Assembly: GCA_946615905.1 (NCBI GenBank)
Contig: CAMOIE010000011.1
Coordinates: forward strand, 1-64,000
Source of the DNA: an uncultured Treponema sp.
Lineage (GTDB): Bacteria > Spirochaetota > Spirochaetia > Treponematales > Treponemataceae
DNA length: 64,000 nt
Direction of reading: 5' to 3'
Below are positions 53,250 to 63,144 of this stretch, in pieces. A model generated the notes under the pieces. The model had not been told where the DNA came from. It worked only from the letters and a program-made list of their open reading frames with translations, and ran no database searches. Numbering within the stretch: position 1 is the stretch's first letter; the number at the start of each line of letters is the position of its first letter. The position numbers and the translations under genes were made by a program.

Positions 53250-56200
53250 ATGGAAAGAAACATACTTTTGCAGAACGAAAAAATCACAATCCGGGAGAAT
53301 ACCGCAAAGCGTGGAATAGAAGTCATTTTTCCCATGAAGCCGGACGAAAAGGCGCGGCAATCCTTAAAAGACGCGGGTTTTCGCTGGTCACGACCGCAGC
53401 AGCTTTGGTGGGCCTATGACAATGAGCGGACACGGCAGTATGTCGAGGAAGAAATCTCATACCAACGCGACATGAAGAAGCTCGCCGATTGGGAAGAATT
53501 TTATCAGGAATATACGGAACTCACGAAAAACGGAAAAAATGAAGAAATCGAGCAGAAATCGCTTTTCTCGCCCGAAAGTTACCTTGAAACTTTCCGCGAA
53601 AAGGCCGAGATGCTGTTTGACAGCCCTTCATTTAAAGATTATACTATCTATAACAAGATAGATAGTAATAGACAGACAGAAGAAACGGAGGTGTCTTATG
53701 AAAGCGATGAATCCAGTGGCGGTGCGTCCGGTCAAGGTGGAGAGCCTTCTGGGAATGGAAGCGGAGAAAGTTCAGGCGGAAATCCTCCTGAACTCGCGGA
53801 ACGGACTGATTCCCAAGTGGAAGGAAATTCCGGAAGCGGACACTCCGGAGATGGACACGGAGACGATCTTCCGCTCGCAGACGGGAGACGGTCTGACGCT
53901 GAGCCTTCACCAGTCTACGGTGCCGCTCCCGATGGACAAATTTCCGAACCTGTTGGGCAAGATGTCGGCGACAAGGACGCTCCAATACGTGCAGAAAATC
54001 TGCAAGCGGGAGGGGTGGTCTATGGAATACCCGAACATCATGGCAGTGCTGAACAACCTGGACATGGAGACAGCCTAAAAATCATAGAACCGACCGAGCC
54101 TTACCGTACAAAGCCGGAAAGTTCGGCCGGGCAATCCCCACAAGCAAGACTCACGAAATCACAAGCCCGCGACATCCGGAGCGAAGTCAAGGAGCTTCTA
54201 TCAAAATTCACAGATGAAGAAATCAAAAGCAATCCCGATTACTTGTCCCTTCTTTCCCAGTATGAGGGCGGTGGTGGTCTGAAGGAACAGGATGCCACAA
54301 GCACGGAAACGTTGAACGCCTTTTACACCCCAAGAAACATCGTGCAGTCAGTCTGGAGCATTGCGGACTTCTACGCTCCGAACGCAAAGACCGTTCTGGA
54401 GCCTTCAAGTGGAATCGGACGCTTCGCCGAGAACAGACCGCAAAACAAATTCACCCTTCGGGAACTTGACGAAACTTCGGCGCGAATCGCGAAAATCCTT
54501 CATCCCGATGCGGAGGTGATTCAAGGTGCGTTCCAGTCGCAGTTTTTTGATGCGGAAGGAGTCGCCCGCAACAAGGACTATGTTCTTCCCAAATATGACC
54601 TCGTTATCGGAAACCCGCCTTACGGCGCGAACTCAGGCGAATGGAAGGGAAAGGGCGAGGGAAAAGAATTCGACCGAATCGAAGAATACTTCCTAAAAAG
54701 AGGTCTGGAGTCGCTCAAAGACGAGAATTCTCTGCTCGTGTTCGTGATGCCGAGCGGATTTCTGAACAGTGCGGACGACGTGCAGAAGCACATCATCGCG
54801 GAGCAGGGGCAGCTTGTCGGAGCGTTCCGCCTTCCTGAAAGGGCATTCCCCACGACTGAGGTCGGAACTGACATCCTCGTGATGAAAGAATACGACCACT
54901 GGCAACGAAACCACATCTCGGATGCGATGACGGACGATGAGCGCGAGACGCGGCGTATTCTAAGCGGCGGTATATATTTCAAGGAACACCCGGAAAACAT
55001 ACTTGGTGAGGTGAATACGCGGACAAACCGGTTCGGGCGTGAAGAGGAATATGTCACAACCCACGAAGGGCTTTCCGTTCAGGACGAGCTGAACAAAATC
55101 GCAAAAATCATCGGCTTTGCGTCAAGAAATGAGAAAATTGAAAATCAGGAAGTTTCGGATGACGGAAATCCGCGATTCGCTCAGACTTCAACCGCTTCAT
55201 CTGCAATTGCAGAAGCCCACGAATTCAAGACGAAAAAATATCCCTACATAAACGAGGACGGAACGCTGAATCCCGACCGAATCCGTGCGGGCGACATCAT
55301 CATTCGTAAAGAGGACGGGATGCCCTATGGCGTTCAATTTGTCATGGGCGACTATATTCGTCTCAACACAATCACAATGAAAAAGGAAAACACCCAAAAC
55401 ACAGAATTGTTTGTGGAAAAAGAAGAAAAACGGTCTGATGAGAAAAGTTTTGAGCTGGGGCAGGACTGGAAAGACGTCGCGAACGAAAGATTTTATGCGC
55501 CGACTCTGGAGCAGCTTGAAAACTGGAAATATCCGTCCTGGTACAAAGAGCATATTGACTATCAGGACAATTTTGAGAGACTGCGTGATAAAATCAGAAA
55601 GCCATTGGCAACGCTTGATTATGAAAGACTTTCAAAAGATGAAGTTTTAAAAAATTTTGCAAAAATCTGCACAAAGGAACTTGAGTTTCTCTGCGAATGG
55701 AACGACAAGACTCGCGAAAATCGAGTAAATCCTAACACGAGCGAAACGCTCACCTACGGAACCGATGAATACGGCTATGCCCGTGTCGCCCATGAACTTG
55801 CGGAAATCTGCGACTTCTACGGCTCCGATCTGGTGCTTGCTGTCGTCACGAATTCCGCACGGTTCATGGCAGAAAACAGTCAGATTGACAGGAATTATTA
55901 CGAACGGTGCATCGAAGAATACAAGGACGATATTTTTAAGACGGCGGAAACAATTCCTTTTGCCGAAGAAATCAAGGATATTGTCTGCTCAGAGGAAAAA
56001 GTAGGCAAAAAAGGACGAGGAAACGAAATCTGGGATTTGAGCCGTGAATACAAGAATCTCACGAAGCACCATGCGATAACTCCCGAATGGACTTTTGATA
56101 AAGTCCTTGAAAAAGAAAACATAACGCTGAATGACATCGCGAAAAATTCTCCATCCTTTATGACTGAGCCGAAAAAAGAAGAAACTGAAGAAGAGGCGGA

Positions 56201-59200
56201 AAAACTTGCCTACTCGGACGGACAGGTTTATTCATATGTTCACGAAGGCTATGCTGCCAAAATCTGCCACGCCGTAAAGGAAGGAAACGAGGATGCCCTA
56301 AACACAATGGCGACATTCCTTGCCAAAAACGTGAGCGAGCCTTGCGTCCTGGTTCCGATTCCGCAGCATACGGGAAAAGCTGAATACACGCTGGAACTCG
56401 CAAAGGAAGTTCAGCGGATTGTAAAGGAAGAAAAAAACATCGACGTTGAGATTGCGGACGTTCTTTCCTCAATGCCACACGAAACTCTTTACGAGCAAAA
56501 AAAGAAGCTCAAAAAACAAGAGCTTACAGACGAGGAGATAAACGCCCTTGATTACGGAAACCTGAAAGTTGACTCGAATTTCAAACTTGAAAGCGGGAAA
56601 ACCTACCTTGCGCTCGACAACGTTTATTCCACGGGAAAGACCTTTGAGGAAACTGAAAAACTCATTTCGGGGATTAGACCGCTAGTTTTCGCAGTAGGGC
56701 ACAGGGGAAAAGAAAAATTCCTTTCTGAGTTCGGAATTAAAAAAGAAACTCCCTACATCGAAAAAGCCTTGCAAAGGGCAAAAGAGAGGACGACCGAAAT
56801 CTCCAGAAAACAGGACGTGCGAAATCTCTTGGGCATTGAGCGAGATTTAAGAATCTCCGACTTCAATTCGTTCTCAAAGTTCCAGTGGTCAAATTCGCAC
56901 AGCGTCGAGTGGTATTTTAAGCCGCATTTCGACATAAACACAAGGCAGCTTCTCATCACCACGGAAGTCGAGCGGAACGGAAAGACGGAAAAAGTCCTTC
57001 TCGGAACAATCATGCCGGACGGCGAGGTAATCAAGACCTACGACGAATACTCCGAGGATTTTCAGGAACAGCGAAAAAAAGGCGGCTGCATCACCAACGC
57101 ACGAAAAGAGCGGCTTGATTTCATATTCGAGGAAATCTCAAAAAAATATCTTCCCGTGATGGATTCATTTCTGGGAGCAAAAGACGGTAGGGCATATTTT
57201 GCTTCATTAGAAGACGATGTGCCTGAAAGAATCTGTGAGCAAAAATATTCCTACGGAAGGGAAGTCGTCGTTTTTTCCTCTGAAAACCTTGAAGAAGTCA
57301 AATTCAAAAATCCGATGAAAATTGTTCTCAACAAGGATTTTTACCCACAAATCTACGAAATGAAAAGGGACGGGGATGACTATGACGGGATTGCAGTCTT
57401 CGCGAAATTGCAGTCGGTCTTTCCCAGAAAAGGAGAGGTAAACCTTTCTGAAATCGAAGATGACAATGCTGTTGCACGGCTTTCAGGTGATGAGGTGGAG
57501 ATTCCGCCCGAAAAATCATTCTACGAATTTGGCGGTGGTTGGAGCGGAGAGAATTCAGACGAGAACTGGAAGAAATACAGCGATTACACCGACTCAATCG
57601 AAGAAGCCCACAAAAAGCAGTGGAATACGGCACTTGATGAGGTGGTGCGTCTTTCAGGCTTTAAGTCACAGGAAGAATATTTTGAAAAAGCAGCTGAAAT
57701 CATAAACACAAGGATTCAGAAGCGGGAAAAGGCATTTGAAGAAAAGATGAAGGAAATACGAGAAGATCAGGATGCCGACATAATCCTGAACGAAATCCTC
57801 TCGCATCGCTTTCAGGTAGGACAGGGTGAATTCACCGTAGCGGGCTACAAAATCAATTTCTCGCAGAACAAGAACGACCATGCGGCAGTTGACGTTTTAA
57901 TTGACGGGAAGAACGTCCTCACGATAAACGAAGAAGAAGCGAGCCTGACTTCCCACGGAAATTTCCGAATTACGCCAAATTTCATAACAAAAATCATGGA
58001 ACGCTGGAACACCTGGCCCACGGTCTCGGACAGCGACACAGAAGAAGAACGGCTTTCCTTGAACGAAATGCTTTCTGAAAAACGCTTCTCGAAAAATGAC
58101 ATCGAAAAGGGCAAATTTATTGCGGAAAATTTCATCACCCTCTCAAAAGAACAGTGGCAGTCTCACGGCTTTGACTACGAAGGGGAAGAGTTTTCCATCC
58201 GAAAATTCGGAACACTCCAGAAAGCCTATCAGGGAAAATCGAACTACCCGCTCTTTGAATTTGACAACCGGAGCGACATCTTGAAACTCTGTCAGGAATC
58301 ATACGACAGGGGAATAATCACCGCAGTCGAGGAAGCGTTCCGAAAAAGGTACGCGAACCTCACCGTCATAAAGGACATAGTAATCGACAAGAACCGCTAC
58401 ATCGACACGGACGGCTCCACGATTATCGCTCCCGCAGAAAGCCCGCGCTACACGCCGGTGAAGGAAGAACTTCTTTCCAACTCCGGCTTTGCGGAAATTT
58501 ACGGGAAGAAATGGAACGAGGGCGAACGCGCGTTCTGGGCGGCGACGGACAGAAAAGGCTATGTTGACACCTCAAAACTCACGGATGAGCAACTGGCGAG
58601 CCTGAAACAGAGCGACAGCTACATCCTTGATTTTGACGGAAAGAGCGAGAGATATATCCACAAGGAACTTTACGCTTCCGAGAACATCTACAAAAAAATC
58701 GACCGTCTGGAAAAACTTTACAAGATGGGAAAAATTGACGAGAAGAATTACAGCCGCAACAAATCCCTTCTTTCCGAATCGCTCCCGGAGCCGAAGCGGA
58801 TTGATGAAATTGAAGTCTCCTTGATTTCTCCTTTCGTTGAGGATTTACGGCTTGACGGCGAGGAACTCAAAGAACGCTTCATAGAGTGGGCAACGGGCTG
58901 CAACATCGAGGACTCGGAGAACAGGCGAGACGACATCACGGACTTCACTGTTGCTGGCATCACGCGCGATGACGTTCCCGCGACAATCACCTGGGGTGAC
59001 ATCGTTGACTATGCGGACGGAACGCCGCTTCCCGCAATCAGGAACGACGAGCTTTCCGACGAGGAGAAGGCACAGGTCCGCAACCAGAAAATCAACGACA
59101 GGAAAGAAACGGCGGAAAGGCTTTTCAACCATTTCCTTCACAATGAATTGACCGATGCGGAAAAAGCCGTAATTGCTGATTCCTACAACCGCAGGTTCAA

Positions 59201-62200
59201 CTCGAACCGCGAGCCAGACTACTCAAAGCTCCCGCTTTTCATCGACGGAATGAACATGTACCGCAAGGGCGAGAAATTCCGTCTCTACGAGCAGCAAATC
59301 AAGGGAATCTCCTTTCTCGGCAACAAGGGAAACGGAATTCTTGCATACGATGTCGGGGTGGGAAAGACCGCCGCCGGAATTGTCGCCACCGTCCAGCAGA
59401 TTCAGAGCGGAAGGGCATTGCGACCATTGATTATCGTTCCGAAGTCAGTAATCGGGAAATGGGAGAGCGACCTGCATGAGCTTTTTCCGAACATTCCCGT
59501 GAACAACCTCGGAAATTTCAGCGAGAGGGCGACAGGCGCATTTTATGACAAGAAATCGCACGGCCTTAACATTCCCGCCGGTTCAATAACGCTGATTACG
59601 AAGGACGCACTCTCAAACCTTCACTGGGACAAGGACACCGTGGACAGGCATCTTTTCTGGGAGTACGCCGACCTTCTTTCCCTGAACGACAGGCTTTCAA
59701 GCGACAATCCAAATGAAAGGGCAATGGCAAGGGAAAGGATTTATGAACTTGCCTGCGGAAAGGCGGGAACAGTCCGCGATTCCTATTATGTCGAATGGAA
59801 GGCGACCAACTTTGACCATGTTACGGTTGACGAGGCTCACGCCTACAAGAACCTCTTCAAGGTGCCGCGACCGAAAAGGGGCGACAAACGTTCCGCGAAC
59901 GAATTCTCGCAGATGGGGTCTGGCGAGCCTTCAAAGCGCGCCCTCAAGATGTTCAACATCACGCAGCTTGTCCAGAAGCAGAACGAGGACAGGAATGTTT
60001 TCATGCTCACGGCGACACCGTTCACGAATTCGCCGCTCGAAGTGTATTCGATGCTCGTCTATGTGGCTCGTAAGGAACTTGAGGAAAAGGGAATCAAAGA
60101 CCTCTACGACTTCTGCGCCCAGTATGCAAAAACCCGCTTTGAGCGCGTGGTTACTGCAAAAGACGTGAAATACGGAACCGTCATGAAAGAATTCGGCGAC
60201 TTGCCCGGCTTGCAGAACATCCTGAAGCAGTATATCGACAAGGTGGACGGAGACGAGGCGGGAATCATACGGCCTGACAAGGCGACTCACGAAGCCTATC
60301 TTGCTCCGTCGGACATTCAGAAAGAAATATTTGAATTCGCGACCGAAATTCTCATGGAATACAAGCCCGACAGGAACAAGGACGAAAAACGCGCCCCAGT
60401 CCTTGAGGCGATGAACATGATGCGTACCGCCTGTCTTTCCCCGGCTTTGGTAAAGCAGTCAAAGCTCATCGACCCGAACAACAATCTGCCCGTTGGCATT
60501 CAGGTTCCGCCTATTCAGGAAGTCGTCACCTCATCGCCGAAACTGAAGCTTGTCTGCGACACCGTTATCAAGAACTGGCAGAAGCACCCGGACTGCGGAC
60601 AAGTAATCTATATGCCCGAAGGAACGGACGCATACCCCCATGTAATAAAATACATGAAGGACAAGGGAGTCCCGTCAAGCGTGTTCGCGAGCATTGACGG
60701 AAGCGAGGCAAAAATCGGCGGTGTCAGGGTAGGGAAGAAAAGCCGCGGCCGCGATGATGACGACGAGGACATCGGGGACGACGTGCGGGCGAAAGTCGCG
60801 GAGGCTTTCAACGATAAGAAAAATCCCTGCAAAATCCTGATTGGCTCCGCCGCAATCAGCGAGGGAATGGACTTGAACGGAAATTCAATCGCGCTCTACA
60901 ACACCATGCTCGGCTGGAATCCGACGGAGAGCGTCCAGGTAGAAGGACGAATCTGGCGGCAGGGAAACGAGCAGGGAAAAGTCCATGTCGTTTACCCGCT
61001 GATTTACGACAGCATCGACTCGCTTTTGTTCCAGAAGCATGACGAGAAGCAGTCCAGAATCAACGACCTTTTTTCATTCAAGGGAAGCTCGCTCAATGTC
61101 GCGGACATAAACCCGGAGGAACTCAAATACGCGCTCATCAAGAATCCAGTCCGCAGGGCAAAGATTGAGATTGAGGATGTCGCCGTGGAAAAGAGAAAGG
61201 AAATCCTCTTGCTTGAAAATCAGCTCATGGACTACGAACAGCTTTGCGAGAGCCGAATCAAATGGAAGGAAAAACTTTCCGAAAAGGAAGCCTCAAAACA
61301 GACCTACATACAAAATCATAAGGATTCGCTCTTTGATGGAAAGCCAAACCGAACGGAAGAAGAGCAGAAAGAAGGCGAGGCACGGTTCGACAAGTCCATC
61401 GAAGACTGCAAGAGGCAGATTGAAAACATCCGCCGCAAATTTGCCGGAATGGGAATAAAGACAAAAGCGGACGAGGCGAACTTTACCGAGAAGGTCAATT
61501 CGGCAAAACGGGTCAAGGAAGACGAGCTTTCCGCACTTTACGACAGCGAGAACTTCCAGAGAATCGTCAGCAAATACAGAAAAATCCTTGAGGCGGAAAA
61601 AATAGAGCAGATTGAGAAAACGCTGACACACCCGCTGGAACAGGACATCCAGAATGACATGGTTCCCATGCATGTCGTGGAAAAGCGGACAAAGGAGAGT
61701 CATTACAAGGAAGCGATGAAGACCGCAGAGGGAAATCCCGAACTCCAGAAGGAACTCACGGAAAACTGGAACGATTATCTGGCAAAATACGAAAATAAGT
61801 GGAATCCAAAGCCACAAGCCGAGGCAAAGCCCATGGTCGAAGTTAAAACTGGGAGCGTGAAGGAATCAAATTCCGGACAATCAGAGCCGCTGGTCAGAAT
61901 CATCAAGACTCAGATTGATGAGATTGACAACGAGCGTGACAAAGAGGCTCTCTCGCAAGGTTTCCTTTTTGCCGTAAAGACCGTACCGCTTGATGTCACA
62001 AGGGTGCTTGACGCGAAGGAAATTGAGTGGGAAAGCACCACGGCGGAGAACTTCTCGGACAACATGCGGGCTGTCTTCACGAATGCAAGACAGATTTCCC
62101 GCGAGGCAGTCCTAAAAACCGCATATAAGCTGCTGAACTCAATGCCGCAGGCGGAAAAAGAAAAGTTCCTTGAATCGGCAAGTCAGATGGGCATATCGAC

Positions 62201-62315
62201 AAAGGAAAAGTCCGATGCGTTCTTCATGGACATGGCGAAGGGCAAGAATCCCTTCTTGAAAAACAAAATGCTTGTCGCAGAAAAAGCCGAAGAGCCTGAA
62301 TACGACATTTTTTAG
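53250..62315 (+). CDS. giant polyvalent protein: N6-MTase, PRTase, SNF2 helicase (3021 aa)
   Basis: The order read from sequence is as follows. A small domain (1-70) has RGIEVIFPMKPDEKARQSLK and FRWSRPQQLWWA. A Gly/Ser/Pro-rich linker lies at about 148-280. The N6-adenine methyltransferase has motif I VLEPSSGIGRF near 384 and DLVIGNPPYG near 455. The phosphoribosyltransferase domain has LALDNVYSTGKT near 1120. Mixed modules follow. The SNF2-like helicase has AYDVGVGKTAAG near 2032, VTVDEAHAYKN near 2190, MLTATPFTNS near 2252, SEGMDLNG near 2538 and EGRIWRQGN near 2565. The MTase-plus-helicase layout recalls phage P1 DarB, which enters the cell with DNA and protects it from restriction. RBS GGAG lies before the ATG. 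The linker is overprinted by a nested gene (53698-54078). Confidence 0.88.
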   Translation: MERNILLQNEKITIRENTAKRGIEVIFPMKPDEKARQSLKDAGFRWSRPQQLWWAYDNERTRQYVEEEISYQRDMKKLADWEEFYQEYTELTKNGKNEEIEQKSLFSPESYLETFREKAEMLFDSPSFKDYTIYNKIDSNRQTEETEVSYESDESSGGASGQGGEPSGNGSGESSGGNPPELAERTDSQVEGNSGSGHSGDGHGDDLPLADGRRSDAEPSPVYGAAPDGQISEPVGQDVGDKDAPIRAENLQAGGVVYGIPEHHGSAEQPGHGDSLKIIEPTEPYRTKPESSAGQSPQARLTKSQARDIRSEVKELLSKFTDEEIKSNPDYLSLLSQYEGGGGLKEQDATSTETLNAFYTPRNIVQSVWSIADFYAPNAKTVLEPSSGIGRFAENRPQNKFTLRELDETSARIAKILHPDAEVIQGAFQSQFFDAEGVARNKDYVLPKYDLVIGNPPYGANSGEWKGKGEGKEFDRIEEYFLKRGLESLKDENSLLVFVMPSGFLNSADDVQKHIIAEQGQLVGAFRLPERAFPTTEVGTDILVMKEYDHWQRNHISDAMTDDERETRRILSGGIYFKEHPENILGEVNTRTNRFGREEEYVTTHEGLSVQDELNKIAKIIGFASRNEKIENQEVSDDGNPRFAQTSTASSAIAEAHEFKTKKYPYINEDGTLNPDRIRAGDIIIRKEDGMPYGVQFVMGDYIRLNTITMKKENTQNTELFVEKEEKRSDEKSFELGQDWKDVANERFYAPTLEQLENWKYPSWYKEHIDYQDNFERLRDKIRKPLATLDYERLSKDEVLKNFAKICTKELEFLCEWNDKTRENRVNPNTSETLTYGTDEYGYARVAHELAEICDFYGSDLVLAVVTNSARFMAENSQIDRNYYERCIEEYKDDIFKTAETIPFAEEIKDIVCSEEKVGKKGRGNEIWDLSREYKNLTKHHAITPEWTFDKVLEKENITLNDIAKNSPSFMTEPKKEETEEEAEKLAYSDGQVYSYVHEGYAAKICHAVKEGNEDALNTMATFLAKNVSEPCVLVPIPQHTGKAEYTLELAKEVQRIVKEEKNIDVEIADVLSSMPHETLYEQKKKLKKQELTDEEINALDYGNLKVDSNFKLESGKTYLALDNVYSTGKTFEETEKLISGIRPLVFAVGHRGKEKFLSEFGIKKETPYIEKALQRAKERTTEISRKQDVRNLLGIERDLRISDFNSFSKFQWSNSHSVEWYFKPHFDINTRQLLITTEVERNGKTEKVLLGTIMPDGEVIKTYDEYSEDFQEQRKKGGCITNARKERLDFIFEEISKKYLPVMDSFLGAKDGRAYFASLEDDVPERICEQKYSYGREVVVFSSENLEEVKFKNPMKIVLNKDFYPQIYEMKRDGDDYDGIAVFAKLQSVFPRKGEVNLSEIEDDNAVARLSGDEVEIPPEKSFYEFGGGWSGENSDENWKKYSDYTDSIEEAHKKQWNTALDEVVRLSGFKSQEEYFEKAAEIINTRIQKREKAFEEKMKEIREDQDADIILNEILSHRFQVGQGEFTVAGYKINFSQNKNDHAAVDVLIDGKNVLTINEEEASLTSHGNFRITPNFITKIMERWNTWPTVSDSDTEEERLSLNEMLSEKRFSKNDIEKGKFIAENFITLSKEQWQSHGFDYEGEEFSIRKFGTLQKAYQGKSNYPLFEFDNRSDILKLCQESYDRGIITAVEEAFRKRYANLTVIKDIVIDKNRYIDTDGSTIIAPAESPRYTPVKEELLSNSGFAEIYGKKWNEGERAFWAATDRKGYVDTSKLTDEQLASLKQSDSYILDFDGKSERYIHKELYASENIYKKIDRLEKLYKMGKIDEKNYSRNKSLLSESLPEPKRIDEIEVSLISPFVEDLRLDGEELKERFIEWATGCNIEDSENRRDDITDFTVAGITRDDVPATITWGDIVDYADGTPLPAIRNDELSDEEKAQVRNQKINDRKETAERLFNHFLHNELTDAEKAVIADSYNRRFNSNREPDYSKLPLFIDGMNMYRKGEKFRLYEQQIKGISFLGNKGNGILAYDVGVGKTAAGIVATVQQIQSGRALRPLIIVPKSVIGKWESDLHELFPNIPVNNLGNFSERATGAFYDKKSHGLNIPAGSITLITKDALSNLHWDKDTVDRHLFWEYADLLSLNDRLSSDNPNERAMARERIYELACGKAGTVRDSYYVEWKATNFDHVTVDEAHAYKNLFKVPRPKRGDKRSANEFSQMGSGEPSKRALKMFNITQLVQKQNEDRNVFMLTATPFTNSPLEVYSMLVYVARKELEEKGIKDLYDFCAQYAKTRFERVVTAKDVKYGTVMKEFGDLPGLQNILKQYIDKVDGDEAGIIRPDKATHEAYLAPSDIQKEIFEFATEILMEYKPDRNKDEKRAPVLEAMNMMRTACLSPALVKQSKLIDPNNNLPVGIQVPPIQEVVTSSPKLKLVCDTVIKNWQKHPDCGQVIYMPEGTDAYPHVIKYMKDKGVPSSVFASIDGSEAKIGGVRVGKKSRGRDDDDEDIGDDVRAKVAEAFNDKKNPCKILIGSAAISEGMDLNGNSIALYNTMLGWNPTESVQVEGRIWRQGNEQGKVHVVYPLIYDSIDSLLFQKHDEKQSRINDLFSFKGSSLNVADINPEELKYALIKNPVRRAKIEIEDVAVEKRKEILLLENQLMDYEQLCESRIKWKEKLSEKEASKQTYIQNHKDSLFDGKPNRTEEEQKEGEARFDKSIEDCKRQIENIRRKFAGMGIKTKADEANFTEKVNSAKRVKEDELSALYDSENFQRIVSKYRKILEAEKIEQIEKTLTHPLEQDIQNDMVPMHVVEKRTKESHYKEAMKTAEGNPELQKELTENWNDYLAKYENKWNPKPQAEAKPMVEVKTGSVKESNSGQSEPLVRIIKTQIDEIDNERDKEALSQGFLFAVKTVPLDVTRVLDAKEIEWESTTAENFSDNMRAVFTNARQISREAVLKTAYKLLNSMPQAEKEKFLESASQMGISTKEKSDAFFMDMAKGKNPFLKNKMLVAEKAEEPEYDIF
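53617..53697 (+). promoter_or_regulatory. promoter, palindromic operator and RBS of a nested gene
   Basis: -35 TTGACA (53617-53622), 17 bases, -10 TATACT (53640-53645). The perfect inverted repeat ACTATCTAT-N6-ATAGATAGT (53643-53666) overlaps the -10 and the expected start site. GGAGG (53687-53691) lies 6 bases before ATG 53698. All four signals occur in order inside the coding region of the 3021-residue protein. Confidence 0.68.
53698..54078 (+). CDS. nested out-of-frame gene inside the 3021-residue giant (126 aa)
   Basis: A 126-aa protein read in another frame through the Gly/Ser-rich linker of the surrounding giant. It begins MKAMNPVAVRPVKVESLLGM, has normal amino-acid composition and a likely helical C-terminus (TRTLQYVQKICKREGWSMEY). 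Its codons follow the G/C-ending preference of the neighbouring genes (CTG, AAG, GAG, CCG, GCG, ATC, AAC). The enclosing frame here reads as low-complexity linker. It has its own promoter, operator and RBS. I do not recognise the family. A small regulated gene may have been overrun by, or inserted into, the giant gene. Expression is not shown. Confidence 0.58.
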   Translation: MKAMNPVAVRPVKVESLLGMEAEKVQAEILLNSRNGLIPKWKEIPEADTPEMDTETIFRSQTGDGLTLSLHQSTVPLPMDKFPNLLGKMSATRTLQYVQKICKREGWSMEYPNIMAVLNNLDMETA

Positions 62316-62325
62316 GGGAGACACC

Positions 62326-63141
62326 ATGAACAGATTTGACGAACGAGCCTACAACATCTGGCTTTCAGACCTCATACGGAAACAAAAGGAGTCCTCGCCG
62401 TATTTCACCGACGAGCATTCAGGCCGCAGGGAAATTGACGTGACGATTGTCGCGGAAGAAATTGCGCGTAAGCATCCCGAAGTCCTTGAAAGGCTCCTTT
62501 CATTCGCGGTGGACGCAAAAAACCGTAACATCTCGCAAAAGGACATCCTCGAATACCTCGGCACTCAGGAAAAGGGCGCGTCCGTAATCTGGCACGACAA
62601 ACACGGGAACGAGATTCTTTTCGTGAACACAGGCAAGAGCGAAAAAATCGGGAAAAAGAAAATCATAATCCTGAACGAGGCGTTCTCAAACAGCGACATC
62701 GAAACCTTGAAGAAAAATCTCCTGAAAGAAATCCTGAAGAATGACGTTGCTAAAATCTACAAGGAAATCGCTCCAAAAGAAAACGAGCGGATCAGGCGTG
62801 AGGAAAAATCTTCATGGCAGAAAAGAATCAGGGCGGCCGACAAGGACACCGTTTCTGCTGCTATCGGGTTTGAGAGGGATTTCAAGAGGCGCATAAAGTC
62901 GCAAGGATTCGGTGCATCGTCAGCAAAGACTTTCTCAAAAATGGTAAACGATATGTCGGGAAGCCAGGCGAAATCGCTTTTAAAAACCTTGACCGCACTG
63001 GGCATAAAGCCCGGCGAGGACTTCAAGAACCTTCTCTCTCGCTGGAGAACGGAGGCACTGAATGAAAAGACTGCGGAAGCCAAAAAACCGCAAAGAAACT
63101 TCACCTGGTCGCAGAGTCAGGAAATGGAAATCGGAATGTAG
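62326..63141 (+). CDS. hypothetical protein of the polyvalent cluster, 271 aa
   Basis: Start at ATG 62326 with GGGGAG 5 bases upstream; the frame is open from 62272, but that overlaps the previous gene. The N-terminal half is helical, with a beta segment (GASVIWHDKHGNEILFVNTG). The C-terminal half is highly basic and helical (RIRAADKDTVSAAIGFERDF followed by KRRIKSQGF), suggesting nucleic-acid contact. The tail QSQEMEIGM matches the shared C-terminal ending. The gene lies 10 bases after the giant and 3 before the next gene. Confidence 0.6.
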   Translation: MNRFDERAYNIWLSDLIRKQKESSPYFTDEHSGRREIDVTIVAEEIARKHPEVLERLLSFAVDAKNRNISQKDILEYLGTQEKGASVIWHDKHGNEILFVNTGKSEKIGKKKIIILNEAFSNSDIETLKKNLLKEILKNDVAKIYKEIAPKENERIRREEKSSWQKRIRAADKDTVSAAIGFERDFKRRIKSQGFGASSAKTFSKMVNDMSGSQAKSLLKTLTALGIKPGEDFKNLLSRWRTEALNEKTAEAKKPQRNFTWSQSQEMEIGM

Positions 63142-63144
63142 CGT

